A stretch of DNA of 64,000 nucleotides from Cyclobacterium xiamenense (GTDB lineage: Bacteria; Bacteroidota; Bacteroidia; Cytophagales; Cyclobacteriaceae). Below, piece by piece: positions 55,453 to 63,219 of the stretch; position 1 is the first letter of the stretch; the number at the start of each line of letters is the position of its first letter. Below the pieces are notes generated by a model, which saw nothing but the letters and a program-made list of their open reading frames with translations, was not told the origin of the DNA and made no database searches. The stretch is taken from NCBI RefSeq assembly GCF_009467825.1, contig NZ_WIOK01000002.1, positions 232,508 through 296,507 of the forward strand, given 5' to 3'. Made by a program: the position numbers and the translations under genes.

Positions 55453-55564
55453 CTTGTATGCCTTCTATGGTTCAAAAAAAATGGATGGAATCCTATAAGG
55501 GCATAGAAGTTTTTTTGTCCATCGCGCTCAGACCTACTGAGCCCAACGGTCCAAGCAGGTTCCC

Positions 55565-56077
55565 CTAGAGGTTGTTGTAATACTTGATTTTTTCGTTGAG
55601 TTGTTTGAAATCGAGTTTGCCGCCGCTTTCCTTCAACTGGCTCATAATGGCCAATGCCCGGTTGAGCTGGCTGTTTGGGTTCTTTACTGTTCCGGTCAGG
55701 TAAATCAGGCTGCGCTGCTTGCCCTTGGTCAGGGCACGAAAAAGCCGGTGAAATTCCTCGTCCTGCTCCAGCAATACCTGCAGTGGTTCGGGAACCGGAT
55801 GCCCGTATTCGGATGCATCCGAGACCAACTGCACCCGCACCTGCACGCCGGGGTTTAAGTCCAACGCAGTTCTGGTTTTCTTATTCACCAGTAGGTACCA
55901 ATACTCCTTGCCTTTCATCAGCGCTGCGGGAAAGTCGACCGCGCCGTTGAGTGTGCACCGCACGCGCTTGTTTCCCGCTTTGGTCAATTCTTTCACCACC
56001 TCCTCCGGTACGGGCAGGTGAAATTGCCAGAGATTTGAATCAAAACGGCAAAGCTCGGCGGTAAATTCCCTTGTCAT
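55565..56077 (-). CDS. DUF1905/YdeI-like (OmdA) domain protein
   Basis: 170 residues: an N-terminal DUF1905 beta domain (FTAELCRFDSNLWQFHLPVP, VRCTLNGAVDFPAALM, YWYLLVNKKTR) and a C-terminal YdeI/OmdA-type helix region (VPEPLQVLLEQDEEFHRLFRALTKGKQRSLIYLTG in pieces). Such proteins are tied only loosely to bacteriocin or membrane stress resistance. The ATG overlaps the upstream hydrolase stop by 4 bases, so both are on one minus-strand transcript. Confidence 0.85.
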   Translation of the reverse strand: MTREFTAELCRFDSNLWQFHLPVPEEVVKELTKAGNKRVRCTLNGAVDFPAALMKGKEYWYLLVNKKTRTALDLNPGVQVRVQLVSDASEYGHPVPEPLQVLLEQDEEFHRLFRALTKGKQRSLIYLTGTVKNPNSQLNRALAIMSQLKESGGKLDFKQLNEKIKYYNNL

Positions 56078-57555
56078 GGCCCCGGGTCGGTTGGGCGGTT
56101 GATCCAGTCGGCCAGCTTTTCCATGACCGGCTCGTGAAAGGTTTCTTCCAGGCTACCGTATTCGGATACAGCCCCGGTAGGCGCTTGTTGAAACAAGTGA
56201 TTCAAGTCCTCGAACTGGTGGACTTCCACCCGTTCCAGGCCCATTTCCTTCAGGGCCTGTGCATTTACTGCGGCGTTGACCTGCCGGTCTTTCTTGCCAA
56301 AAGCCACCCAGGCGGGCACCTGGATTTGTTTGATGTACTGCTGCGGTTCCATTTTGATGAACGCAAAAAACCAGCCCGAGGTCATGGGCGCATACTGCTC
56401 CCAGAGCTTTTCTTTTTCTTTTTTCCGGGCGCTGCTGTCTGCGGTGGGCGAGACAAAATGGGTTTCCAGCAGGGGAAGAAGCGCCTCCCGGGCCGCTTCC
56501 GGATCGGGGGCCTCTTTGATGGCTTGGTACAGTTGCCGATTGATTTTCGTTTGCTCTTGTGCCAGTTCCTCCGAGGCTCCGCTGCCCCGTACCAGATCGT
56601 AGGTCTGCTGCGCCATGAGTGCATCGATGGAAACGACCGGCGGTGCCAGGGCAGCGATAAACGACAAGTCCGTTCGTTGTTCGGCAGCCATCATCCAGGC
56701 AATCAGTCCGCCTTCGCTGTGACCGACCACTCCCAGACGCAGGGTATCGATTTTTTCAAGGCCTTTCAGTCGGGCCAGCCCTGCCCAGGCATCGCTCGCA
56801 AAATCCGCCGTTGTTGCCTCCTCAAAGTTGCCCTCTGATTCTCCCACACCCCGATCGTCGTAGCGCAACACGATGATTCCCTGCCGGGTCAGGTAATCGG
56901 CCAGCACCCAAAAGGGCTGGTGGGAAAAGATCTCGCTGTTGCGGTTTTGCGGACCCGAGCCGCTTACCAGCACCAGGCCCGGAAACGGGCCGGGACCTGC
57001 CGGGATGGTCACGGTACCTTGCAAGAGAATACCGGCTGCCTCGTTTACAAAACCGGTGCGAAGGATTTCATAAGGGAAGGGCCCCTCCGGCGTTTGCGGA
57101 CGACGAAGGGAGACCGTTTCTTCTCCTGCGAAGGGCGTCAATGTCAGGGGAAATTCCATGCCAGCTTGCCGAAAGGTCCCCTGTATCGCCTGTCCCAGCA
57201 GCACCCCTTCGTAGCTGCCCCGGATGGCTTCGATTTGCAGGTAGAGCAAGTTGCCGTTTGCTTGTACCTCGGACAGGGGGATCCCGCGGGCATTTTGCTG
57301 TGGGCTATCCATGCTTCCTTTCCAGACCGAATCGGCCCATTGGAAGTGGAAGTGCAGTGGGAGCTTTTGCAGGCCTACATCCAGCTCTCCCTTCCAGGAG
57401 CCGCTGATATCGGGGCTTTGGGCAAACGCAACCATGCAGCTACCGGCCAGCAAGAGGCAGGATAGCAGGCGCCTCGCGAAAAACGCCGCTTGCGGTCGTG
57501 AAAACGAGCAAAGCTGCGCAAAGGCAGGATTATTCCGTGGCCGCTGGGATTTCAT
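56074..57555 (-). CDS. Exported alpha/beta hydrolase
   Basis: 493 residues. The ATG at 57555 gives an N-terminus with a long basic n-region and a signal segment (RRLLSCLLLAGSCMVAFAQ). Residues 45-150 are a beta-rich lipocalin-like domain (ISGSWKGELDVG, LPLHFHFQWADSVWKGSMDSP). The alpha/beta hydrolase follows: LVLVSGSGPQNRN (oxyanion), LRYDDRGVGES, the nucleophile elbow GHSEGG and a C-terminal Asp/His region (WVAFGKKDRQVNA, FEDLNHLFQ). It would hydrolyse an ester or amide in the periplasm. Its start overlaps the end of the Nudix-type gene by 26 bases. Confidence 0.88.
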   Translation of the reverse strand: MKSQRPRNNPAFAQLCSFSRPQAAFFARRLLSCLLLAGSCMVAFAQSPDISGSWKGELDVGLQKLPLHFHFQWADSVWKGSMDSPQQNARGIPLSEVQANGNLLYLQIEAIRGSYEGVLLGQAIQGTFRQAGMEFPLTLTPFAGEETVSLRRPQTPEGPFPYEILRTGFVNEAAGILLQGTVTIPAGPGPFPGLVLVSGSGPQNRNSEIFSHQPFWVLADYLTRQGIIVLRYDDRGVGESEGNFEEATTADFASDAWAGLARLKGLEKIDTLRLGVVGHSEGGLIAWMMAAEQRTDLSFIAALAPPVVSIDALMAQQTYDLVRGSGASEELAQEQTKINRQLYQAIKEAPDPEAAREALLPLLETHFVSPTADSSARKKEKEKLWEQYAPMTSGWFFAFIKMEPQQYIKQIQVPAWVAFGKKDRQVNAAVNAQALKEMGLERVEVHQFEDLNHLFQQAPTGAVSEYGSLEETFHEPVMEKLADWINRPTDPGP

Positions 57556-58243
57556 TTCTTGGAATCAGGTTGAGCATGGCTTGTCCGTTGTCCCGGTAGA
57601 TGGCTTCGTTGATGGAATAAAAATACGCTCCTTTTTTGGAGGAAGACTTATCCTTCTCCCCCTTTTTCGTGAGGATTTTGCTGGACAGCAGTTTTCGGGT
57701 AAAATTGCGTTTGTCGATTTTGGTATCGAAGAGCCCTTCGTACAGCGCCTGCAGCTGGGGCAGCGTGAATTTTTCCGGCAACAGTTCGAAAAGGATGGGG
57801 TGTAGCGCCGCTTTGTAGCGCAGGCGGTTCAGGGCCATTTGGACCATTTCTTCGTGGTCAAAAATCAATTGCGGCAATTCTTTCATCAAAAACCAACGGG
57901 CGTGGAAATCGTCGTTGATTTGCCGTTCGTATTTTTCGATGTCGATCAGGGCCATGTACACCACGCCAACCACCCGCTCTACCGGGTCGCGGTTGGGGGA
58001 GCTAAAGGTGTGCATTTGTTCCAGGTACACGTTTTCCAGACCGGTCAGTTGTTTCAGGATGCGGACAGCCGCTTCATCCAGGGATTCCCGGGGCTGCAGG
58101 AATCCCCCCATCAGGCTCCATTTTTCCTTTTCCGGGGCAAATCCCCGCTGCACCATCAGCAATTTGTAGTCTTTGCCATCAAACCCCAAAATTATGCAAT
58201 CCACAGCCACCAATATCCGGGTCTGATTGGAGTATTTTATCAT
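57530..58243 (-). CDS. Nudix-domain transcriptional regulator (NrtR-like)
   Basis: 237 residues from the ATG at 58243. The N-terminal Nudix fold is clear (TRILVAVDCIILGFDGKDYKLLMVQRG, MGGFLQPRESLDEAAVRIL). The catalytic Nudix box is broken: where REUxEExGU should stand it reads RILKQLTG, lacking the catalytic Glu residues. The C-terminal part is a winged helix (LLPEKFTLPQLQALYEGLFDTKIDKRNFTRKLLSSKIL in pieces). This is the layout of NrtR/AraR regulators, which bind a nucleotide-type or sugar ligand instead of hydrolysing it. The regulated genes may be the co-directional alpha/beta hydrolase pair (inference). Confidence 0.88.
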   Translation of the reverse strand: MIKYSNQTRILVAVDCIILGFDGKDYKLLMVQRGFAPEKEKWSLMGGFLQPRESLDEAAVRILKQLTGLENVYLEQMHTFSSPNRDPVERVVGVVYMALIDIEKYERQINDDFHARWFLMKELPQLIFDHEEMVQMALNRLRYKAALHPILFELLPEKFTLPQLQALYEGLFDTKIDKRNFTRKLLSSKILTKKGEKDKSSSKKGAYFYSINEAIYRDNGQAMLNLIPRNEIPAATE

Positions 58244-58680
58244 TTTTGTATGGATTAATTCGCTCGCAAATTCCTTTTTACCGCTAGATTCGATGTGCAG
58301 CAGTTGGTTTCCAGCGGTTCCCATTAGTACTTAAAACTCCTGCATTGATACTATCCTCGAGTAAGTTTAACCATTTTTTTTTCGATTGTCAATCTCCGGT
58401 AGCCAAAAGCCAGGAAATTACCGGGCGGGAATGAATGATTACCTTTGGGCGGGAGCGACACCCCCTGTCAACCAAGTATTGGCGAATCGGTACAGGGAGC
58501 ATCTTTTGCAAGGAGCCTGTGGACGTAATTTTTTTAAATCCGCTATTGCACTGAATAAAGGCCTGGAACGGTTTGGACACGGCCCTGCTAATTCGGCGCG
58601 CCATCGATAGGGTCATTTCGACTGCCGATCAAGGGATGGTATTCTTACAGGAATACCGCTTGCGTCGCCCGTACACGGTA
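58244..58680. other. Intergenic region, no gene seen
   Basis: Open frames on both strands at 58386-58616 are of about 75 codons and match no family. I do not call them. Confidence 0.4.
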
Positions 58681-58771
58681 GGTTCAACCCCTTTCGGGGT
58701 TGGGAGGTACCTGCTTGCATTATCCTTGGGTTGCATCCACGGTTAGGATTGTTCAGGCCCTTCAGGCCTGG
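58681..58771. repeat. Solo copy of the module-B hairpin triplet
   Basis: The three hairpins of module B recur in the same order but diverged: CAACCCCTTTCGGGGTTG, CTTGGGTTGCATCCACGG and CAGGCCCTTCAGGCCTG. The flanks differ from the main array, so the triplet moves or is kept as a unit. Confidence 0.75.
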
Positions 58772-59149
58772 ACCGAAGGCGCGGGTTACTACCGGAGCAG
58801 GCTTTTCGCCCATGCGGGGGATGGCTTGACGCAGGTGTGATTTCCCGGATTTTGCTCCTATTACCGTTTGTTTTACCGTTTGTTCTTGAATTTACCTGAC
58901 AACGAACCAACTAAACGATTAAACAATTAAACCCTTACCCACCACAACCCTACCAAATTACCGACCAACTGCCGAAGATAGCCTCCCTACCAACAAACCA
59001 CCTACCGAACCCATTAACCCTATTAACCACCCCGACTGAATCCAATTCCACCGCTCCTGCCTGTTTGCCCATAACTACAACTCAACTCGTACCGAACCAT
59101 TTAACCCTTAACCACCGCCACTGAATCCGAAACCTGCCCCAAATGCAAA

Positions 59150-59180
59150 AAAGCCAGGTCTTAATCAGTCACCTGGCTTT
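59150..59180. repeat. Hairpin inside the array, terminator-like
   Basis: Perfect inverted repeat AAAGCCAGGT / ACCTGGCTTT with an 11-base loop. It lacks a T run and there is no gene upstream to terminate. Confidence 0.5.
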
Positions 59181-59228
59181 AGGAAAAGGGCATGCCAAGA
59201 CACAGGTTGTACTCCTTGTTTTAACGCT

Positions 59229-59420
59229 AATTCCTTCTGTACTTTTGGCTTGATCCAAAAGTACCAAAAGATCAAGACAAAAAAATCCTTCCCCCCGCAT
59301 ACCTCCCGCGCCCTCCTGACTCCCGTCAGGACAGGCCACTGACTCCCGTCAGGACAGGCCCGGTTTTTTGTCGGCCCACCCGCTCTGCTTTTTTAATACC
59401 ATTCGTTCAAAACTAGTGGA
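59229..59420. repeat. Dispersed repeat Y, copy 1
   Basis: Begins with the palindrome CTTTTGG-cttgat-CCAAAAG, then AAGTACCAAAAGATCAAGAC, CCTTCCCCCCGCA and two CCTGACTCCCGTCAGGACAGG-like hairpins (CTGACtcccGTCAG). A related copy lies at 61281-61470. Palindromes of this kind are common dispersed repeats in Bacteroidota. Confidence 0.7.
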
Positions 59421-60000
59421 TAATTCGAAAATAAGTTCCTGCAAAAAAAAACCATACCCTCAAACAGGAAAATGGCCAGACCCCAAAGTCCAGCCCATAC
59501 CGAACCCCATTAACCACCACGGCTGAATCTAATACCGCCTCTCCTGCCCATTTGCCCGAAACTACAACTCAGCCCGTTCCGAACCATTTAACCCTTAACC
59601 ACCACGCTTGAATCCCATACCGCCGATCCTGCCTATTTGCCCATAACTACAACTCAACCCGTTCCGAACCCTATTAACCCTTAACCACCCCGACTGAACC
59701 GAATTCCACCGCTCCTGCCTGTTTGCCCAAAACTAAACCTCAGCCCCTTGGGAGCCATTTTAACCACCACGCCTGGAGCTACACCGCCCCAAATGCAAAA
59801 AAGACCAGACCCTAAAGCCCAGCTCGTATCGAACCCTATTAACCACCACGGTTGACTCCCATACCGCCTATCCTGCCCATTTACCCATAACTACACCTCA
59901 ACCCGTACCGAACCCTATTAACCCTTAACCTCCACGGCTGACTCCCATACCGCCTATCCCGCCCATTTACCCAAAACTACAACTCAACCCGTACCGAACC

Positions 60001-60253
60001 AATTAACCCTTAACCACCACGTTTGGACAAAAAACAAGGTCTTAAAACAAAAGGCCGGACACGAAAGCCCGGCCATTCAAACGCCATTTAACCCTTAACC
60101 AACTTTCCTGCCAAAAAAATCTGTGCGAATCCGTGGCCATCTGTGGTGAATAACTAACCGATTCCCTTTTACCCACTACCTGAATCCGAATCATGTCCCA
60201 GATGCAAAAAGGCCAGCCCCCAAAGCCCAGCCCAGATCGAACATAACCACCGT
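60001..60253. repeat. 250-base direct repeat, left copy
   Basis: Starts in ATTAACCCTTAACCACCACG, contains GGCCGGACACGAAAGCCCGG, AATCTGTGCGAATCCGTGGC and CTACCTGAATCCGAATCATG, and ends near GATCGAACATAACCA. The right copy at 62544-62793 differs at only a handful of bases. The two are about 2.54 kb apart and enclose the toxin-antitoxin pair. Confidence 0.88.
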
Positions 60254-60261
60254 CGCTGATG

Positions 60262-60670
60262 TCAATTGTTCCAATTTTCAACAACAAGGCCTTCAATTTT
60301 TCCAAAATGCCGAACGTTATTTGTAACCAAACACAAGTTGTTTGAGATAGCGATACCGGCAATCAAAATATCTATATCATCAATGGTTTCTCCTTTGGCT
60401 CTCTGCTCGGAATAGATCGCAGCAGATCTACGAATTGAGTCCTTGGTTAGGTAAAGTAGGGTAGTAGTGAGTGGAACAAAAGTGTTCAAAAATCAAAAGT
60501 TGTTTTTTAGCATCCTTGAATGTCAACCCGCTGACAATTTCGTAATAGGTGATAATGCTTATATGGATGTTTTCAAATTGCCTTAGGTACTGCTGGAACA
60601 TCAAATTGACGTTGTCGTTTCCTTTCAAAAAATACGAAACGATATCGGTATCAATCAAAGCTGGTTTCAT
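60262..60670 (-). pseudogene. PIN-domain toxin (VapC/FitB-like), frameshifted
   Basis: Two overlapping minus-strand frames make one PIN domain. The first (start 60670) has KPALIDTDIVSYFLKGN with the first catalytic Asp and HISIITYYEIVSGLTF with the Glu. The second continues with TFVPLT, SIRRSAAIYSEQRAKGE, DIDILIAGIAI with the last acidic residue, CLVTNNVRHF and IEGLVVENW. A run of five A at 60488-60492 (plus strand) is where the frame shifts: four would restore KKQLLILNTFVPL. PIN toxins cleave RNA. As it stands the product stops at 60428 without half the active site. A homopolymer error is possible. Confidence 0.85.
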
Positions 60671-60902
60671 CGAAAAATCTCAACCTCTTTGTCTTTCTTC
60701 GTTCTTCCAGGTTATTTGTAAACGCACGAAACGTTTCATCATCCAGGTCATCCCAGGATCCGGCAAAAGATAGAAAAGCCGCTTTTTTATCCTTCGGTTC
60801 CAACGATTCAATAAATTCCTCGATATCCCGAAGCTTATCCTCTGAAAGGTTATCGATCCTTTCTTTTAATCGTTGCTTTACTTGCTTTGTATTGATCATC
60901 AT
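60651..60902 (-). CDS. Antitoxin of the PIN toxin pair
   Basis: 83 residues, highly charged. The first half is a helical region (TKQVKQRLKERIDNLSEDKLRDIEEFIE) and the C-terminal half is acidic then basic (FAGSWDDLDDETFRAFTNNLEERRKTKR), the usual toxin-neutralising tail. It overlaps the toxin start by 20 bases, the classic order antitoxin then toxin. No known DNA-binding motif is clear at the N-terminus. The frame is intact, unlike its toxin. Confidence 0.78.
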   Translation of the reverse strand: MMINTKQVKQRLKERIDNLSEDKLRDIEEFIESLEPKDKKAAFLSFAGSWDDLDDETFRAFTNNLEERRKTKRLRFFDETSFD

Positions 60903-60939
60903 TCCCTCCTGTTACAGGTATACGACAATATACGTGTCA

Positions 60940-61030
60940 AAATTCAGTATTCCAATCGCCGGGTTTTTAAAACGTAAAAATTTACCCGGGTATCTAAAAC
61001 CAAACCCCGACAGGGATGAAAAGATGCTAG
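60940..61030. repeat. Short dispersed repeat beside the antitoxin gene
   Basis: Contains TTTACCCGGGTATCTAAAAC and AACCCCGACAGGGATGAAAA, a pattern seen as a dispersed intergenic element in Bacteroidota. The minus-strand frame over it (60944-61225) is not a credible gene. Confidence 0.45.
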
Positions 61031-61280
61031 CCCCGGGTAAGCCGAGGGAAGGGTCAGGTTAATACCTCGGTTGCTGCATTGGCTAACGAACTGGCTGCTA
61101 CTGGTACAAACTTTCCGCCAATGCCGAGTCACGTATGGGACCACTACCAACGAATCCCCAACAACGCATAAATGCCAATTAACCATGAACCAGCTATCCT
61201 GCCCAAATACCCGATATGGTTCCATTCAGGTCAGGCTTTAATGGCAGGACGAAGGTTAATGGTGGTAGTAATGGCTTTTT

Positions 61281-61470
61281 CCTTCTGTACTTTTTGGCCC
61301 TGATTCACTACGCTACTCAGGACAGGCTTGACCCAAAAAGTACCAAAAAAGTCAAGACAAAAAAATCCTTCCCCCCGCAAACCTTCTGCGCCCTCCTGAC
61401 TCCCGTCAGGACAGGCCCCGTTTTGTGCCGGCCTGCCCGCTTCTTTCAATCGTAGACGTTCAATCAAAAT
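61281..61470. repeat. Dispersed repeat Y, copy 2
   Basis: Related to 59229-59420: CTTCTGTACTTTTTGG ... CCAAAAAGTACCAAAAAAGTC, CCTTCCCCCCGCAAACC and one CTGACtcccGTCAG hairpin. It has an extra CTACTCAGGACAGGCTTG insert between the arms. Confidence 0.7.
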
Positions 61471-62543
61471 TAGCGTATGCTTCGAAAGTTGGTTCCTATA
61501 AAAAAGACCAGACCCAAAAGCCTAGCCGATAACGAACCACTTTATCCCTTAACAACCACGCCTGAATCCCAAACCACCGCTCCTGCCCATTTACCCATAA
61601 CTACAACTCAACCCATACCGAGCCAATTAACTCTTAACCACCACGTTTGGACAAAAAACAAGGTCTTAAAACAAAAGGCCGGACACGAAAGCCCGGCTAT
61701 TCAAACGCCATTTAACCCTTAACCAACACGGCTGAACCCAAAACCACCGATCCTGCCTGTTTGCCCATAACTACACCTCAACCCATTCCAAGCCACGTTA
61801 ACCACCCCGACTGAATCCAAAACCACCGCTCCTGCCTGTTTGCCCATAACTACAACTCAATCCGTACCGAACCAATTAACCCTTAACAACCACCGTTGAC
61901 TCAAATTCCACCTCTCCTGCCCATTTACCCAAAACTACAACTCAACCTGTACCGAACCCTATTAACCCTTAACCACCACGTTTGGACAAAAAACAAGGTC
62001 TTAAAACAAAAGGCCGGACACGAAAGCCCGGCTATTCAAACGCCATTTAACCCTTAACCAACACGCCTGAATCCCAAACCACCGCTCCTGCCTGGTTGCC
62101 CGAAACTACACCTCAGCCCATTCCAAGCCACGTTAACCACCCCGACTGAATCCAATTCCACCGCTCCTGCCTGTTTGCCTATAACTACACCTCAACCCAT
62201 ACCGAACCATTTAACCCTTAACCACCACCGTTGACTCAAATTCCACCTCTCCTGCCCATTTACCCATAACTACAACTCAATCCGTACCGAACCAATTAAC
62301 CCTTAACCACCACGTTTGGACAAAAAACAAGGTCTTAAAACAAAAGGCCGGACACGAAAGCCCGGCTATTCAAACGCCATTTAACCCTTAACCAACACGC
62401 CTGAATCCCAAACCACCGCTCCTGACTGGTTGCCCGAAACTACACCTCAGCCCATTCCAAGCCACGTTAACCACCCCGACTGAATCCAATTCCACCGCTC
62501 CTGCCCATTTACCCAAAACTACAACTCAACTCGTACCGAACCC

Positions 62544-62793
62544 TATTAACCCTTAACCACCACGTTTGGACAAAAAACAAGGTCTTAAAACAAAAGGCCG
62601 GACACGAAAGCCCGGCCATTCAAACGCCATTTAACCCTTAACCAACTTTCCTGCCAAAAAAATCTGTGCGAATCCGTGGCCATCTGTGGTGAATAACTAA
62701 CCGATTCCCATTTTACCCACTACCTGAATCCGAATCATGTCCCAAATGCAAAAAAGCCAGACCCCAAAGCCCAGCCCGTATCGAACATAACCA
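62544..62793. repeat. 250-base direct repeat, right copy
   Basis: Near-identical to 60001-60253. Differences include CCCATTTTACCC for CCCTTTTACCC and CCCAAATGCA for CCCAGATGCA. Confidence 0.88.
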
Positions 62794-62870
62794 TCAGGCC
62801 TGAATTTCAATCCAGCGACACTACCACAAAGCCGATCCATACACGTTAGCCCGTTCCCTTTTCCCAACAT

Positions 62871-63219
62871 GCTGTTTTTTCGATGTTTGTGATTTTAGAA
62901 GAAAAATTATTCAGATTAGGGAAAATATTTCCCCCTGAGTATTTTTTATTGAAAAGAAAATCCGTAGTATTCGGGAAAAAAAATCAAAAGTTATTAGCCA
63001 TACAGACACGTGCGACGAAACAAGTAAGTGCACCCCCTTTTTTAGCAAAATCAGTACCGATATAAACTAAAAAAATAATAGGGTGTGTTCGCTTACATCC
63101 AGTAAATTGACCATTCATCCCTAAATTAAACCGCCTATGAGAAGAAAAATTCAGAGAATTTAAAATCAGTGATCCGGCTAATTTCTTTTCCGGACTTTTC
63201 AAATTAACAACAATCCAAT
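62871..63219. promoter_or_regulatory. Leader region of the second susC gene
   Basis: About 350 bases of AT-rich sequence after the array. No gene is credible here and no clear TAnnTTTG box stands out. Confidence 0.45.

Larger units (their letters stand above)
53626..55509. repeat. Mosaic repeat array: seven long hairpins separating modules A and B
   Basis: A hairpin of about 57 bases (CTTATATGCCTTCTATGGTTC, an A-rich loop with ATGGATG, then its complement with one bulged base) occurs seven times at 53626-53682, 53850-53905, 54234-54289, 54618-54675, 54842-54900, 55068-55123 and 55453-55509. The last copy has a degraded right arm. Between the hairpins lie only two kinds of spacer, each in three near-identical copies: A (about 166 bases) and B (about 328 bases), in the order A-B-B-A-A-B. 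Long frames of 83-178 codons run through the array on both strands, but these follow the repeats and palindromes and are not genes. No transposase lies within or beside it. Confidence 0.9.
58890..62870. repeat. A/C-rich, G-poor degenerate repeat array, no genes but one toxin-antitoxin pair
   Basis: About 4 kb. The core unit of 80-100 bases contains CCGCTCCTGCCTGTTTGCCC, ATAACTACAACTCAACCC, a TACCGAACC segment and ATTAACCCTTAACCACCACG. I count about fifteen recognisable copies (for example near 59051, 59535, 59620, 59709, 59865, 59950, 61575, 61744, 61825, 61915, 62085, 62160, 62245, 62415 and 62495). A second unit (GTTTGGACAAAAAACAAGG, AAACAAAAGGCCGGACACGA, AAGCCCGGC) occurs five times at about 60001, 61625, 61961, 62294 and 62544. 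The plus strand is strikingly low in G throughout. Stop codons are frequent and no protein-like frame covers the repeats. Confidence 0.85.

Noticed and set aside
53626..55509. CRISPR array
   Set aside because: Spacers are not unique (only two types, repeated three times each), are far too long (166 and 328 bases), and no cas gene is near.
60042..60362. 106-codon minus-strand frame over the left direct repeat
   Set aside because: It runs across the repeat into the toxin gene in another frame and its counterpart is interrupted in the right copy.
58890..62870. Satellite or CRISPR-like array of short regular repeats
   Set aside because: Units are degenerate, of varying length and order, with no constant repeat-spacer spacing.
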